Origin: Actinotignum urinale DSM 15805
Lineage (GTDB): Bacteria; Actinomycetota; Actinomycetes; Actinomycetales; Actinomycetaceae
Length of the DNA stretch: 64,000 nucleotides
Reading direction: 5' to 3'
NCBI RefSeq assembly: GCF_000420445.1
Contig: NZ_ATUY01000005.1
Location: forward strand, 84,728-148,727
Shown: positions 35,030 through 44,696 of the stretch, piece by piece
Layout of the letters: every line of letters begins with the position of its first letter
How positions within the stretch are numbered: position 1 is the first letter of the stretch
The notes under the pieces: generated by a model
Told to the model about the DNA's origin: nothing
Databases searched by the model: none
Seen by the model: the letters and a program-made list of their open reading frames with translations, nothing else
Made by a program: the position numbers and the translations under genes

Positions 35030-36483
35030 GCGCGACTTCCTCTGCGATGGCGCCTAAAGAATCTGCGGGATGGCCGAGAATCGTCTTCCGAAGGCTGGAA
35101 GAATCTTTCGCGCTGGGAATTTTGGGAAGAATCTTGCGTATCCGGGACAAAAGCACGCCTTCCAGGAGTTGCGCGGTGCCCCGTAGGTTGGTTTTTTTCG
35201 GCGCGAACGTCATCATTCGCAGCATCCACCACATCACCAGTTGCTTGAGCGACGGGCAAATCGGCTGTTGCCGGAACGTCCACACTATCAGATCCCGCCT
35301 GAGCATCGGACTGCGCAACGACGTCAAAAATACTCACGCGCTGTGCCGATTCCTCAACACTATAGGGTTTTTCGACGGCATTTCCTTGCGTTTCCGGTTG
35401 CTCATTATGCCCTTCATCTTCTGGCGTTCTCCATGCTCTAGATCCAACAGATCCCTTCACCGTATCGGAAATCGATGGCCAAACCGGATGAGCTAAAGAC
35501 TCTTCACTTTGAACGGAATCCTCTGCTCGCCATCTCCTACCCATGCGTGAAACTTGTGGAAGATCTGGTTGTTCGACAACTTGAACACTAGGTTCGGGTT
35601 GCGTCTCGCGTGTAGCGTTGTCATCCGAATCGTTAGGCGTGAAGGACTCTCCGTCTGCTACGGGTTCCTGCTCACCGGACTCGTGAGTAGAGGATTCGTC
35701 GTCGTCGACATCGCGCGCGGAAAAATCTTCATTATCTGATTCTTGAACAGTGACGGCACTATCCCAAAAATCTTCAAATGCAGTTGTTTCCTCTACGTCC
35801 GTTGTCTCGTCAACAACTTCGGCGCTATCTGTTTCTTCGCGGTAAGCGTTATAAACATCTGCTTCGCCGTCGTTATCGTCGGGCATATTTACCGATGCCT
35901 GCGTCAAAGCAAAGACCGTGTTTTGCGGACGAACATCGTCGACGCTAATAAGAATCTCACCGTGGGATTCCACCGCCGTAACCCTTTTAACGAGAACGCC
36001 TGCACCAGCCAGCGCACGAATCGCATTAATCGCATCTTCATCGATATCTAACGCAAAAACAATAAGGCGAGGCCCGGATACCGGAATCGGCGGATTTGCC
36101 GCCACGAAAGCCTGCCAATTCCCAATAAATAAATGCTGACCACCCGGATATAGGCGCGTAATACTTTCACGATCAATGCCTGAATGTTCACCACTTCTTC
36201 CCAGGGCATCAAGCAGATGTGTGGCATCAAAATATTCGTGAATTTCGACGGTAACTATCTGTCCCGTTGCATCCAACGCTAAGAAAGATGAAACTTTTTG
36301 CGTTCTGCCTTGAGAGGATGGGACATCGTGCGTCATCCATGTTAAGGGAAATAGCGGAGTATCGGTTAACGATATCACGTTATGCCGCAAGCCCTTGAGA
36401 ATCTCTTCCCTCGCCTCTTGCGAGAGAGCTGGCGAGGTATGAGCAGCTTCCAACCCCTGGCCACGTAATGTATAAAGACCCAC
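35020..36483 (-). CDS. Unknown protein: globular N-terminal domain plus a long acidic disordered tail
   Basis: I recognise no named family. Residues 1-210 look globular. The pattern SSFLALDATGQIVTVEIHEYFDATHLLDALGR resembles the core of restriction-endonuclease-like domains (LxALDxxGxxVVVEVK), but the catalytic Glu-x-Lys is Glu-Ile-His here, so it is probably inactive or a different fold. Residues 210-470 are rich in Asp, Glu, Ser and Thr, and the last 20 are Arg-rich (RPSRRFFRRHRRGS). The start is GTG 36481-36483, with GAGGAGG six bases upstream. The basic end could contact nucleic acid. No neighbour suggests a role. Confidence 0.65.
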   Translation of the reverse strand: MGLYTLRGQGLEAAHTSPALSQEAREEILKGLRHNVISLTDTPLFPLTWMTHDVPSSQGRTQKVSSFLALDATGQIVTVEIHEYFDATHLLDALGRSGEHSGIDRESITRLYPGGQHLFIGNWQAFVAANPPIPVSGPRLIVFALDIDEDAINAIRALAGAGVLVKRVTAVESHGEILISVDDVRPQNTVFALTQASVNMPDDNDGEADVYNAYREETDSAEVVDETTDVEETTAFEDFWDSAVTVQESDNEDFSARDVDDDESSTHESGEQEPVADGESFTPNDSDDNATRETQPEPSVQVVEQPDLPQVSRMGRRWRAEDSVQSEESLAHPVWPSISDTVKGSVGSRAWRTPEDEGHNEQPETQGNAVEKPYSVEESAQRVSIFDVVAQSDAQAGSDSVDVPATADLPVAQATGDVVDAANDDVRAEKNQPTGHRATPGRRAFVPDTQDSSQNSQRERFFQPSEDDSRPSRRFFRRHRRGSRAAQ

Positions 36484-36718
36484 TACCGCCCTCCTCTATA
36501 AATATTTGACATAGTTATACTTATTCTAGTTGCTTTAGAACTAAAAGGTGGGACTTATTATGAAGAACTAAGGCGAAACCGGACATTTTTCCAGTATTTT
36601 ACCAAGAGTGAAATACTAATCTAGCTAACTCTGCGTTAACTAAAAGTACCCTCACTCGCACGTAAACCCAGGAAAAATGACCTTATCGTCGTCGAAAACA
36701 TAAAAGGTTTCGATGCTT

Positions 36719-38353
36719 TTAGTGGATACCGGAAATGGTGCCGTCCTCATCAACACGGATGGAAACGGCGCTCGGCACCTTTGGCAAACCGGGCATTAAC
36801 ATGACTGTTCCGCTAATAACCACCACAAAACCTCCACCGGAACTTAAACGCACCTCACGAACAGGGAATTCAAAATCTGAAGGCGCCCCAAGGACTTTCG
36901 CATCCGCACTAAACGATGCAGGTGTTTTCGCGATACATACGGGGAGGTTTCCGTAGCCCTTTTCTTCCAATTCCGCCAGTGTTCGCTTGGCTACGGGCGT
37001 GAAGGTCACCTTGCCCCCGCCGTAAACCTTGTGGACCACGGCGTCGATTTTTTCCGTGAGCTTCGCGTCCATGTCGTAGGTGTAAGAGATGCTGTTCGGT
37101 TCCTCGATAGCGTCGAGAACCGCGTTGGCAAGATTGGTCGCACCTTCACCACCGCGGGCGTAATGTTCAGAAACCGCGCATCGCACGCCCATTTTTCGGG
37201 CTTCTTCCATCACTAACTCGATTTCCTTATCCGTGTCGGAATAGAAACGGTTAATGGCGACAACTACGTTCTGTCCCCACAACTTCACAAGGTTTTCCAC
37301 ATGGCGACGGGCATTTGAGAACCCTGCCTTAACAGCGTCCAGGTTCTCCTGCTCAAGTTCGGAAAGTGCGACGCCCCCGTGATACTTAATGGCGCGAATC
37401 GTTACAACGCACACCGCGGCATCGGGCTGGATACCGGCGTTACGGCATTTAATATCGATGAATTTCTCAGCGCCTAGATCTGCACCGAAACCGGCTTCCG
37501 TCACAACGATTTCGCCTGTCGCCAATGCGCCACGTGTTGCCATCACAGAGTTGCAACCGTGGGCGATATTTGCGAAGGGGCCACCGTGAATAAATGCAGG
37601 GGTTCCTTCAAGGGTACGTACAAGATTCGGAGAAAATGCTTCGACGAGGAGCGCGACCATTGCGTTCGTTGCATCAATATCATCTGCGGTAACGGTTTGA
37701 CCATCATAGGTGTAGCCCACGTGGATTCCGCCAAGGCGGGTACGCAAATCTTCAAGGCTGGAAGCAAGGCAGAAGGTAGCCATTACTTCGCTGGCGGCCG
37801 TAATATCGAAACCTGCTTCGCGCGTAACACCCGCAGTTTTCCCGCCGATTCCCACGACGATATTGCGTAGGGCACGGTCGTTCATATCGAGGGCGCGGCG
37901 TACAACAACGGTTCTCGGGTCGATATTGTGGGTTCCGAAATGCAGTGCGTTATCCGTCATTGCGGCGAGAAGATTTTGCGCTGCGGTAATGGCGGCGAAA
38001 TCTCCGTTAAAGTGCAGGTTGATATTGGTTGCAGGGGTAACCTGGGCTTTCCCTCCACCAATCGCGCCACCTTTGATTCCGAAAATCGGGCCGAGGGATG
38101 GTTCACGCAACGCCAAAACAGCGTTTTTTCCAAGCGCGCGAAGGCCATCTGCCAAACCAATGGAAGTTGTTGTTTTACCTTCGCCCGGAGGTGTGGGAGA
38201 CATCGCCGTGACGAGCACGAGTTTTCCTTGAAGCTTAGAGGATTCAATATAGGTGCGATCAATCTTTGCGCGATCACGTCCGTAGGGAATGAATGCGTGG
38301 GCGGGAATTCCCGCACCTTGGGCTATCTCAAATAAATCATGCTCGTTATGCAT
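36719..38353 (-). CDS. fhs: Formate-tetrahydrofolate ligase
   Basis: This enzyme activates formate to 10-formyl-tetrahydrofolate with ATP. The 544 residues carry the P-loop-like TPPGEGKTTTSIGLADGL, the signature FGIKGGAIGGGKAQVTP with NINLHFNGDF, and VVAINRFYSDTDKEIE. The length agrees with the family (about 555). It stands alone between two unrelated genes, although the folate block lies elsewhere in the window. Positions 36484-36718 hold the promoter of the upstream gene and no further gene. Confidence 0.96.
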   Translation of the reverse strand: MHNEHDLFEIAQGAGIPAHAFIPYGRDRAKIDRTYIESSKLQGKLVLVTAMSPTPPGEGKTTTSIGLADGLRALGKNAVLALREPSLGPIFGIKGGAIGGGKAQVTPATNINLHFNGDFAAITAAQNLLAAMTDNALHFGTHNIDPRTVVVRRALDMNDRALRNIVVGIGGKTAGVTREAGFDITAASEVMATFCLASSLEDLRTRLGGIHVGYTYDGQTVTADDIDATNAMVALLVEAFSPNLVRTLEGTPAFIHGGPFANIAHGCNSVMATRGALATGEIVVTEAGFGADLGAEKFIDIKCRNAGIQPDAAVCVVTIRAIKYHGGVALSELEQENLDAVKAGFSNARRHVENLVKLWGQNVVVAINRFYSDTDKEIELVMEEARKMGVRCAVSEHYARGGEGATNLANAVLDAIEEPNSISYTYDMDAKLTEKIDAVVHKVYGGGKVTFTPVAKRTLAELEEKGYGNLPVCIAKTPASFSADAKVLGAPSDFEFPVREVRLSSGGGFVVVISGTVMLMPGLPKVPSAVSIRVDEDGTISGIH

Positions 38354-38616
38354 ACCCTGAATTTTATATGCTTACTGGCTCAATGTCTGCTATCTGTCCA
38401 TCGTGGTGACACGTTTCGCACTGCGCTACGTCATCCGCTGTTCGGGCACGGTTTGCGTAACGCAATTTATAGTTTCAGGGCTTTTCCTGCATTGACGTAA
38501 CGCTACCCTGACTTTTCACAAATTTCGCGTAGATTTTCACCTGCATGCGCTTTTGTCTGATATTATCCAGGGCGCACAAAACACGTGAAAGCCACGCTAG
38601 CCAGGGTTGCCCAGCT

Positions 38617-39351
38617 TTATTCGAGTGGCCCCATATCGGCTTCGTATTCTTCACGAATACGCTCCCCGCGAGCCTCGTCGAAGGAATCCAGGCGCCTCTT
38701 CACTTTCGCGGGAACACCCACGGCAATGGAGTTCGGGGGAACATCTTGCATCACGACGGCTCCCGCCCCAACAATGGAGTTTTCCCCGATTGTCACGCCT
38801 GGCCCAATTGTTACCGAGGCACCAATCCAGACGTTGTCCTCAATGGTGATAGGGCTACCGTACTCAAGTTTTGTGGTTGCACGCAGGTTGGGGTCAATGG
38901 GGTGCGCGGCGGTGGTGAGCGTTACGCGCGGACCGATAAGCACACGGTTTCCAATACGAATCGGCGCAACATCCAACATGATTGCTCCCGTATTAATGAA
39001 AGTTTCCTCTCCGATGTACACATTGACACCGTAGTCGCAGTGAACTGGTTGGATAACTGTTGCAGAATCAGGGAATGCGCCAAAAAGTTGTTTCGCTAAT
39101 TCTCGCGCTACATCCTCTTCGTTAACAGGTGTTGCATTGAGCTTCGCCTGAATAGGTAAGGTCGTAGCGCAAACCTTCAACTGATATTCCTCATCGGGAA
39201 TATACATTTTTCCGGCAACCATACGTTTCCATGTTCGTGAAGGCTCTCCGAAACGTTCTGCCACATTCGAGCAGTCAATAGTTTCATAATCACCGGCGCT
39301 TGGCCCGGGCGCAATCGCCTTATCCGGTTTCACAGCAAATCCTTCACGCAT
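38617..39351 (-). CDS. Sugar O-acetyltransferase (maltose/galactoside acetyltransferase type)
   Basis: This 244-residue acetyl-CoA-dependent acetyltransferase is of the left-handed beta-helix (hexapeptide) class. An N-terminal Mac domain (WKRMVAGKMYIPDEEYQL) is followed by hexapeptide turns, with the catalytic His in LTTAAHPIDPN and the typical ending IVGAGAVVMQDVPPNSIAVGVPAKVKRRL. About 45 extra residues precede the Mac domain. The start ATG 39349-39351 has AAAGGAGAG upstream; a GTG six codons earlier overlaps that site and is rejected. The acceptor sugar is not predictable. Confidence 0.9.
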   Translation of the reverse strand: MREGFAVKPDKAIAPGPSAGDYETIDCSNVAERFGEPSRTWKRMVAGKMYIPDEEYQLKVCATTLPIQAKLNATPVNEEDVARELAKQLFGAFPDSATVIQPVHCDYGVNVYIGEETFINTGAIMLDVAPIRIGNRVLIGPRVTLTTAAHPIDPNLRATTKLEYGSPITIEDNVWIGASVTIGPGVTIGENSIVGAGAVVMQDVPPNSIAVGVPAKVKRRLDSFDEARGERIREEYEADMGPLE

Positions 39352-39632
39352 TGGCTCTCCTTTAATCACAGCGTGCTCCTATTATCTCACGCCCGCATAA
39401 AATTTCTCAAAATGCTGAATGGCAGCCGTTTCGGCACCACTACACTACACCTACAAACACCTGAGTCTACTAACTCTACTTTCTACCCAGTTCTTCACCA
39501 TTCTTACTTTGACGAACATACATATCGCCGTAACCATCTAGCTGTTTGCCTCAATCTCCTAGCTACGCCACTTTGGTTCATCTACGTCGCCCACTGCTCA
39601 CAATCCTCAGCCCTGGGTTCCCCTATGAACAT

Positions 39633-39671
39633 GAAAAAACCGCCTATTTTCATTGAAAACAGGCGGTTTTT
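39633..39671 (-). terminator. Intrinsic terminator after tRNA-Pro
   Basis: On the minus strand AAAACCGCCTGTTTTC pairs with GAAAATAGGCGGTTTT around a short loop, and a run of T follows. It begins directly after the tRNA 3' end. Confidence 0.85.
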
Positions 39672-39672
39672 G

Positions 39673-39746
<74 letters not shown>

Positions 39747-40016
39747 TGGCAACTCAACTATAATAGCTAAAATTTCGGGAAAATACGAATATCAGAATCT
39801 TTTGTGCGCTACGCTACAGCCAGCCGCGCGTGCTGACGAGAAGTTCGTTCCTCCCTCGCAAAGCTATAGCCGTTTCCCAACTATCAGACCTGACTTCCAC
39901 ACCCCACTCCTTACCTTCACAAGTTTCTGGTTTTGCATTGGGGTGAAGTGTGTTTGTTGGCTCTATTCCTCGCGAATACCCACAGCGCGGAAATATTGCG
40001 AAAACTCTTGCCCCGG

Positions 40017-41003
40017 CTACCCTAGCTCTGCGCGGGTAACCGCCAGGAGTGTCGCTTCGGGTCTGCGCAACACACGTAAGGGAACATACGGGGTGCCTCC
40101 CATTCCTGCGGAAAGCTGAACCGCCATTGTATGTTGCTGCATGTTGAAATCTCCATCTCGGCGAAGTGGCGCGCCAGATGTTCCCAAGGGCCAGGTGAAA
40201 AGCCCGGAATCATACGCTGTTGGTAAATCGCAGTTGGTGGTGAGCGAACCAATACAAGGCAGTGCAAGCTGTCCGCCGTGCGTGTGCCCCGCAAAAGCAA
40301 GCTCCACTCCGTCCTCGTAGAGCGCCTGCAAAGCCCACAGATAGGGTGCGTGAACAAGACCAATACGGACGTGCGGTTGCGCTACGCCGTCGTCACGAAC
40401 AGCGGGCATGCGAGCTCGGTTAATGTGAGGGTCGTCCATGCCCACAAGGTCAATAACCCATTCGCCCACGTTCATGGTGGCACGTCGATTATTGAGATTC
40501 ACCCAGCCGGATTCCTCAAAGCGCTGCGACATCTCTTCCCAGGGCAAGTCCATTTCGCGTTCAAGATTTTTCGCCTCAATTGGCAACAAATACGCGAAAG
40601 GATTTTTAGGTATCGGGCTGTAGTAATCGTTGGATCCGTACACAAAAGCACCCGGAATTCCCACGAATGGCTCCAGCGCCCGCATAAGACTGTCGAGGGA
40701 GTGAACGCTCGAAAGGCTGTCTCCCGTGATAACAAGAAAATCAGGTTCAGTTTCCGCTAGGGAACGTATGTAATCAATTTTCGACGTGTCGTTCGGCAAA
40801 AGATGAATGTCGCTCAAATGAAGTATTTTTAAGGACGACGACGAAGGCCTACCCGATTCGTTCTCCTCATTCTCCTGAGGGGGAAGCATTAGGCTTCGGT
40901 AGCGTAGAGTGAATGCTCTGTTCTCAAGCAGACCCCACCCTAGCCCGGCAGCGCCGCACAGCCCTATCCCTAGGGCTGTGCGCGCCACACTCTTACGTAT
41001 CAT
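40017..41003 (-). CDS. Calcineurin-like metallophosphoesterase
   Basis: This 328-residue protein has an N-terminal hydrophobic anchor or signal, then the dimetal motifs LHLSDIHLLPNDTSK (Asp-x-His), FLVITGDSLSS (Gly-Asp), VYGSNDYYS (Gly-x-x-Asp, in place of Gly-Asn-His-Asp) and FAGHTHGGQLALP (Gly-His-x-His). It matches the actinobacterial protein next to the PBP PonA2 (Rv3683 in M. tuberculosis). The substrate is unknown; YkuE-type relatives act on UDP-sugar lipids. The Ser in GSNDYY is a small departure from the usual motif. Confidence 0.9.
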   Translation of the reverse strand: MIRKSVARTALGIGLCGAAGLGWGLLENRAFTLRYRSLMLPPQENEENESGRPSSSSLKILHLSDIHLLPNDTSKIDYIRSLAETEPDFLVITGDSLSSVHSLDSLMRALEPFVGIPGAFVYGSNDYYSPIPKNPFAYLLPIEAKNLEREMDLPWEEMSQRFEESGWVNLNNRRATMNVGEWVIDLVGMDDPHINRARMPAVRDDGVAQPHVRIGLVHAPYLWALQALYEDGVELAFAGHTHGGQLALPCIGSLTTNCDLPTAYDSGLFTWPLGTSGAPLRRDGDFNMQQHTMAVQLSAGMGGTPYVPLRVLRRPEATLLAVTRAELG

Positions 41004-41044
41004 TTTCCCTTTCCGTCACTTCATTATTCAGAGTTTCATTCTCG

Positions 41045-43240
41045 TTAATCACGAGCCTCGCCCTGAGCTGCCTCCGGTGCGCTATCTGTGTTGGAGTCCC
41101 CGTCGCTGTTTGAGCTAGGAGTGTGCGAGCGAGGCTGTAATTGTTGACGATACCCGCCGTACGCCGAAGTAGCTGGGGCCGGGAATGCCTGGGGTGGCTG
41201 GCCCCGCAATGTCGGAATCATAAAGTCAGAGAATATTGTTGCCGGGAACAAACCACCATAAACCTGTGAGTAGTAACGTCCCTTAATCACAGAACCCAAC
41301 ATGGAAATATTTCCGGACATGTGTCCCTGCCACACTGCGGTTGCAAGTTGTGGCGTGTAGCCAACGAACCAGGCATGCCAATCCCTATTCGCAGTACCTG
41401 TTTTTCCGGCAACGGGTCGGCCTCCAAGTGAGGCTTTTTCACCTGTCGCACCCGGTGTTGGAACAAGTCGGAGAATCTGTGTTGTCTTACGTGCTGTTTC
41501 TTGCGAAACAACCTGCTCGCATTTAGGTTCACGTTTGGCAATAACTTTGCCGTTTTTTTCAATTTTCGTATAGGAATTAATGGTGCAATGCTTGCCATCA
41601 TTCGCGAGAGTTGCCACGGCGGACGCCATGGAAATCGGTGTCACGTTATTTGAGCCGAGGACGAGTGAAGGGGTAATGGACCAATCTTCGCCGTCGCCTC
41701 GCTCAACACCCATTTTTTTGGCTTTATCCACAATATTGCACAGATCAAGGCGTTGTGCCATGCGCGCGTAACCACCGTTAATGGAGTTTTTTGTCAAATC
41801 GGCGACGCTACGTAATCCGCCACCCCAGCCGAGATTTCCAACATTCCAATCGTTCCAGGTTCTAGGAACGCAGGAAGCGCGGAAGCTACCCTTAGGCATA
41901 TACCCACCGGCAGCTTGCACAAGTTCGCCGGCGCTAAACCCGGAGTCAAGCCATTCGAAAAGGGTGAAAATTTTGAAGGATGATCCCGCCTGGTATCCTG
42001 AACCGCCACCCATCTTTTTGGAGACGTTGAGGTTCACCTGCGTCATGGCTTTGTCTGTCTCATTCGGAATTCCGTAACGGGTATTTTGAACCATCGCCTG
42101 CACATTTCCCGTGCTTGGTTCGATGGAAACAAGCGAAGCCTGGATTTGCGAAGGATCATCAACGGGCTGATTTTTCACAACGGCATCGTAAGCCTGTTGC
42201 TGGCGTGCAGTGTTAATCGTCGTATGAATAATGAGTCCACCACGATACAGCTGTGCTGTGCGATCCTCCCTATTTTTACCCCAGGATTCGTCCTGCAATA
42301 AATCTTTCACCACGTACTCACAGAAGTACGCGGAAATACCTGCAGATCCGCAACCCGGCGACTGCTCGGAAACACGCATGTAGGCTTCGAGTGGCGTATT
42401 GACGGCATCATCGTGTTCTTTTTTCGTAATATAGCCATTTTCTAGCATTCTCGAGAGCACGAAATTACGGCGCTTAATGTTATTTTCGGGATGGCGTACC
42501 GGATCCCACTTCGAGGGATTCTGTGTAATACCTGCCATCGTGGCGGCCTCAACAACTGTCAAATCTTTCGCAGATTTAGAGAAATACCGTTGCGAAGCGA
42601 TTTCCACACCATACTGAGAGGGGCCGAATTGGGCTAAATTGAGGTAGCCGGTGAGAATGTCGTCCTTGGACATTGTTTTTTCAATGGCGATTGAGTAGCG
42701 TGCCTCGTTGATTTTTCGCGCCATTGTTTGTTCCGTCGCCTTACGAATATCGAGTTCCTTATGAGCAACTCGCCCTTCTTCAAGGAGTGCGTTTTTCACA
42801 TATTGCTGAGTAATGGAGGAACCGCCCGAACGGCCACCATCTATTGAATTCGAGAAGAGTGCGCGAACAATACCTTGAACGTCGATGCCGTGGTGTTCGT
42901 AAAAACGGCGATCTTCCGTCGCGATAACCGCATCTTTCATGTGTTTGGAGATTTGATCCGATGTCACATTAACGCGGTTTTCGGCATAGAAACGCGCCAA
43001 GACGCTACCATCTTCGGCTAGAAGAACGGATTGTTCGGAAGGTTCTGTGAAACCGAGGTTGTCCGGCACATCATCCATGACCTGCGAAAACGCATTTGTT
43101 AGCGTCGCCGCGCCTCCGACAAAGGGTAGGGCCATACCAGCGAGCAAAGTGCCACCGCCAAAAAGTGCGACGACAAGGGCTAAAAGGAGCGTCCCTATCT
43201 GACGTCCGGTTGCTTCTTTAAGAGAGCTAGAACTCGACAT
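41045..43240 (-). CDS. Class A penicillin-binding protein (glycosyltransferase plus transpeptidase)
   Basis: This bifunctional peptidoglycan synthase has 731 residues. After one transmembrane helix (about 15-38), the GT51 domain shows ATEDRRFYEHHGIDVQGI, GGSSITQQYVKNALL and RKINEARYSIAIEKTMSKDDILTGYLN. The transpeptidase domain has the active Ser in AGSSFKIFTLFEW, SIN in LTKNSINGGYARMA and KTGT in AGKTGTANRDWHAWFVGYTP. Its divergent whiB neighbour and adjacent metallophosphoesterase match the ponA2 locus of mycobacteria. PonA2's C-terminal PASTA domain is missing; only a polar Ser/Asp tail remains. Confidence 0.95.
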   Translation of the reverse strand: MSSSSSLKEATGRQIGTLLLALVVALFGGGTLLAGMALPFVGGAATLTNAFSQVMDDVPDNLGFTEPSEQSVLLAEDGSVLARFYAENRVNVTSDQISKHMKDAVIATEDRRFYEHHGIDVQGIVRALFSNSIDGGRSGGSSITQQYVKNALLEEGRVAHKELDIRKATEQTMARKINEARYSIAIEKTMSKDDILTGYLNLAQFGPSQYGVEIASQRYFSKSAKDLTVVEAATMAGITQNPSKWDPVRHPENNIKRRNFVLSRMLENGYITKKEHDDAVNTPLEAYMRVSEQSPGCGSAGISAYFCEYVVKDLLQDESWGKNREDRTAQLYRGGLIIHTTINTARQQQAYDAVVKNQPVDDPSQIQASLVSIEPSTGNVQAMVQNTRYGIPNETDKAMTQVNLNVSKKMGGGSGYQAGSSFKIFTLFEWLDSGFSAGELVQAAGGYMPKGSFRASCVPRTWNDWNVGNLGWGGGLRSVADLTKNSINGGYARMAQRLDLCNIVDKAKKMGVERGDGEDWSITPSLVLGSNNVTPISMASAVATLANDGKHCTINSYTKIEKNGKVIAKREPKCEQVVSQETARKTTQILRLVPTPGATGEKASLGGRPVAGKTGTANRDWHAWFVGYTPQLATAVWQGHMSGNISMLGSVIKGRYYSQVYGGLFPATIFSDFMIPTLRGQPPQAFPAPATSAYGGYRQQLQPRSHTPSSNSDGDSNTDSAPEAAQGEARD

Positions 43241-43304
43241 ACGTATAGAATACGTTGATTATCACCCCTTTTCCATGATTTACCGCAGGGGTGAATGTCA
43301 CTAA

Positions 43305-43342
43305 CTGTGTGTTATCCGGCGCAATCTGTGTGTTATCCGGCG
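43305..43342. repeat. Two 17 bp direct repeats upstream of whiB
   Basis: CTGTGTGTTATCCGGCG occurs perfectly at 43305-43321 and 43326-43342, 21 bp apart, in the divergent control region between the PBP gene and whiB. Helically phased spacing (two turns) would suit a regulator. Confidence 0.8.
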
Positions 43343-43479
43343 TATTCTAGTTGCATTATTTTTTTACGACGCCTTGGCAACTAGGAATCTATGGCGTCAC
43401 GTTGTGAGAAGTTATTATTTTTTCTCTTTAAGCCACCCCCTGACAATTTTGTTGAAAAACGGTATCATTTCAGTGTTAT

Positions 43480-43863
43480 ATGGTTAATCGCACGTCATTT
43501 AAAGAACGAAGGATAACGTTGAATCAGTGGTCATCTCAGTGGAATGAATTTGCCTCTTGCGCAAATAGCGACCCTGAGGCCCTTTTTGTCCAGGGTTCAG
43601 CACAAAAATACGCAACATCTATTTGTGCAGATTGTCCCGTACGGGAGCGTTGCCTCGCAGAAGCTCTGGAATATCGGCTCATGTATGGCGTGTGGGGAGG
43701 AATGACAGAACGCGAACGACGCGCGCTTCTCAAATCCCATCCGGAACACACGGATTGGTTCAAAACCATCCAAAACGGAAAAATTCGCTTATCGCAACGT
43801 ACTCCGGCTCGCAAAACCCGAGATATTCATGGCATACGCTCATCGCGTAGTTGCACGCGCTAA
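43480..43863 (+). CDS. WhiB family redox-sensing transcription factor (WhiB4-like position)
   Basis: This 127-residue iron-sulfur WhiB-like protein has the four Cys ligands in order: FASCANSDPEA, then ICADCPVRERC (C-x2-C-x5-C). The turn GVWGGMTERERR is followed by an Arg/Lys-rich C-terminal DNA-binding tail. The position next to a ponA2-type PBP matches whiB4 of M. tuberculosis. The start ATG 43480 has no strong ribosome binding site; a TTG at 43519 is an alternative. Twin repeats 140-180 bases upstream may be involved in its regulation. Confidence 0.9.
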   Translation: MVNRTSFKERRITLNQWSSQWNEFASCANSDPEALFVQGSAQKYATSICADCPVRERCLAEALEYRLMYGVWGGMTERERRALLKSHPEHTDWFKTIQNGKIRLSQRTPARKTRDIHGIRSSRSCTR

Positions 43864-44042
43864 ACAGAAGCCTCCATTTTGAAGTCCTGGTAGCGCCCGT
43901 GTCGACGCTCCCCTATTTCAAACATATCCAAGCACTTCAACACTCCGATAAACCCAAATGCTTCAGTATAATAAATACTGCAGATTGAAAACCTGTGCCT
44001 GCATGCTTCGTGCAACGCACACAACCTGAAAGTCTGAATTTT

Positions 44043-44507
44043 ATGGGACAGATAAGCAATAAACTCCACAAATTAGGTATTGAACTTCCTCCGGTCGCAA
44101 AGCCGGTGGCAGCATACATTCCGGCACAGCGCACAGGCAATATTGTGCGAACATCCGGTCAGCTTCCCCTGACAGCCGGGCAGCTTCCTGGCACGGGTAA
44201 GGTCGGCGGCGAAATTTCTCCGGACGACGCCTACCAGTACGCACGTACGAGTGCCCTGAATGCCCTAGCTGCGGCAGCCAGCGTGGCAGGCGGAATCGAC
44301 AATATTGAGCGTATCCTTCACGCTACCGTATTTGTCTCCTCAACCCCAGACTTCACCGGGCAACCCCAGGTTGCTAACGGTGCATCCGAGCTTTTCAGCC
44401 TCATTTTCGGCGATAAAGGGCTTCACACCCGCTCAGCCGTCGGTGTTGCAGTTCTTCCACTCGACGCCCCTGTTGAAGTCGAAATCGAAGTTCTCGTCCG
44501 CGACTAA
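44043..44507 (+). CDS. RidA family enamine/imine deaminase
   Basis: This 154-residue RidA/YjgF family protein is of the longer actinobacterial subgroup. The core VRTSGQLPLTAGQLPGTGKVGGEIS is followed by the conserved Arg in HTRSAVGVAVLPLDAPVEVEIEVLV, which in RidA binds the imine acid. The start is ATG 44043, not the longer in-frame ATG at 43995. RidA hydrolyses reactive 2-aminoacrylate, interesting given the D-serine ammonia-lyase 10 kb away, which makes that intermediate. In mycobacteria the orthologue (Rv3678c) also sits near whiB4. The Get3-like ATPase pair between them there is missing here. Confidence 0.9.
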   Translation: MGQISNKLHKLGIELPPVAKPVAAYIPAQRTGNIVRTSGQLPLTAGQLPGTGKVGGEISPDDAYQYARTSALNALAAAASVAGGIDNIERILHATVFVSSTPDFTGQPQVANGASELFSLIFGDKGLHTRSAVGVAVLPLDAPVEVEIEVLVRD

Positions 44508-44526
44508 ATCACAACTACTGAATCAC
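44503..44526 (+). repeat. Short repeat straddling the ridA stop codon
   Basis: ACTAAATCAC (44503-44512, containing the stop TAA) is repeated as ACTGAATCAC at 44517-44526, 14 bp on. It is a weak member of the gene-end duplication series. Confidence 0.5.
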
Positions 44527-44529
44527 TAT

Positions 44530-44566
44530 ATGGTCGGCCATTCTGCACAAGAATCGCCGACCACAT
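44530..44566 (+). terminator. Stem-loop between ridA and aroB (probable bidirectional terminator)
   Basis: TGGTCGGC (44532-44539) pairs with GCCGACCA (44557-44564), and ATTCT with AGAAT inside it, separated by one C-C mismatch. ATATTTTTAT follows 15 bases later on the plus strand. It lies between convergent genes. Confidence 0.65.
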
Positions 44567-44593
44567 ATGTTACGTACTATATTTTTATGTTGC

Positions 44594-44648
44594 GCGTGTA
44601 GGAATGAATACGTAGCGCAAGTACGAATATGTTTCGCGTGTAGGAATA
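44594..44648. repeat. Two 13 bp direct repeats downstream of aroB
   Basis: CGCGTGTAGGAAT occurs at 44594-44606 and 44636-44648, 42 bp apart, in the spacer between ridA and aroB. Confidence 0.6.
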
Positions 44649-44696
44649 TGTAGAGCATGTCGGACTCTCGCTCTCGTTACCAATTCCTACCTGTTG

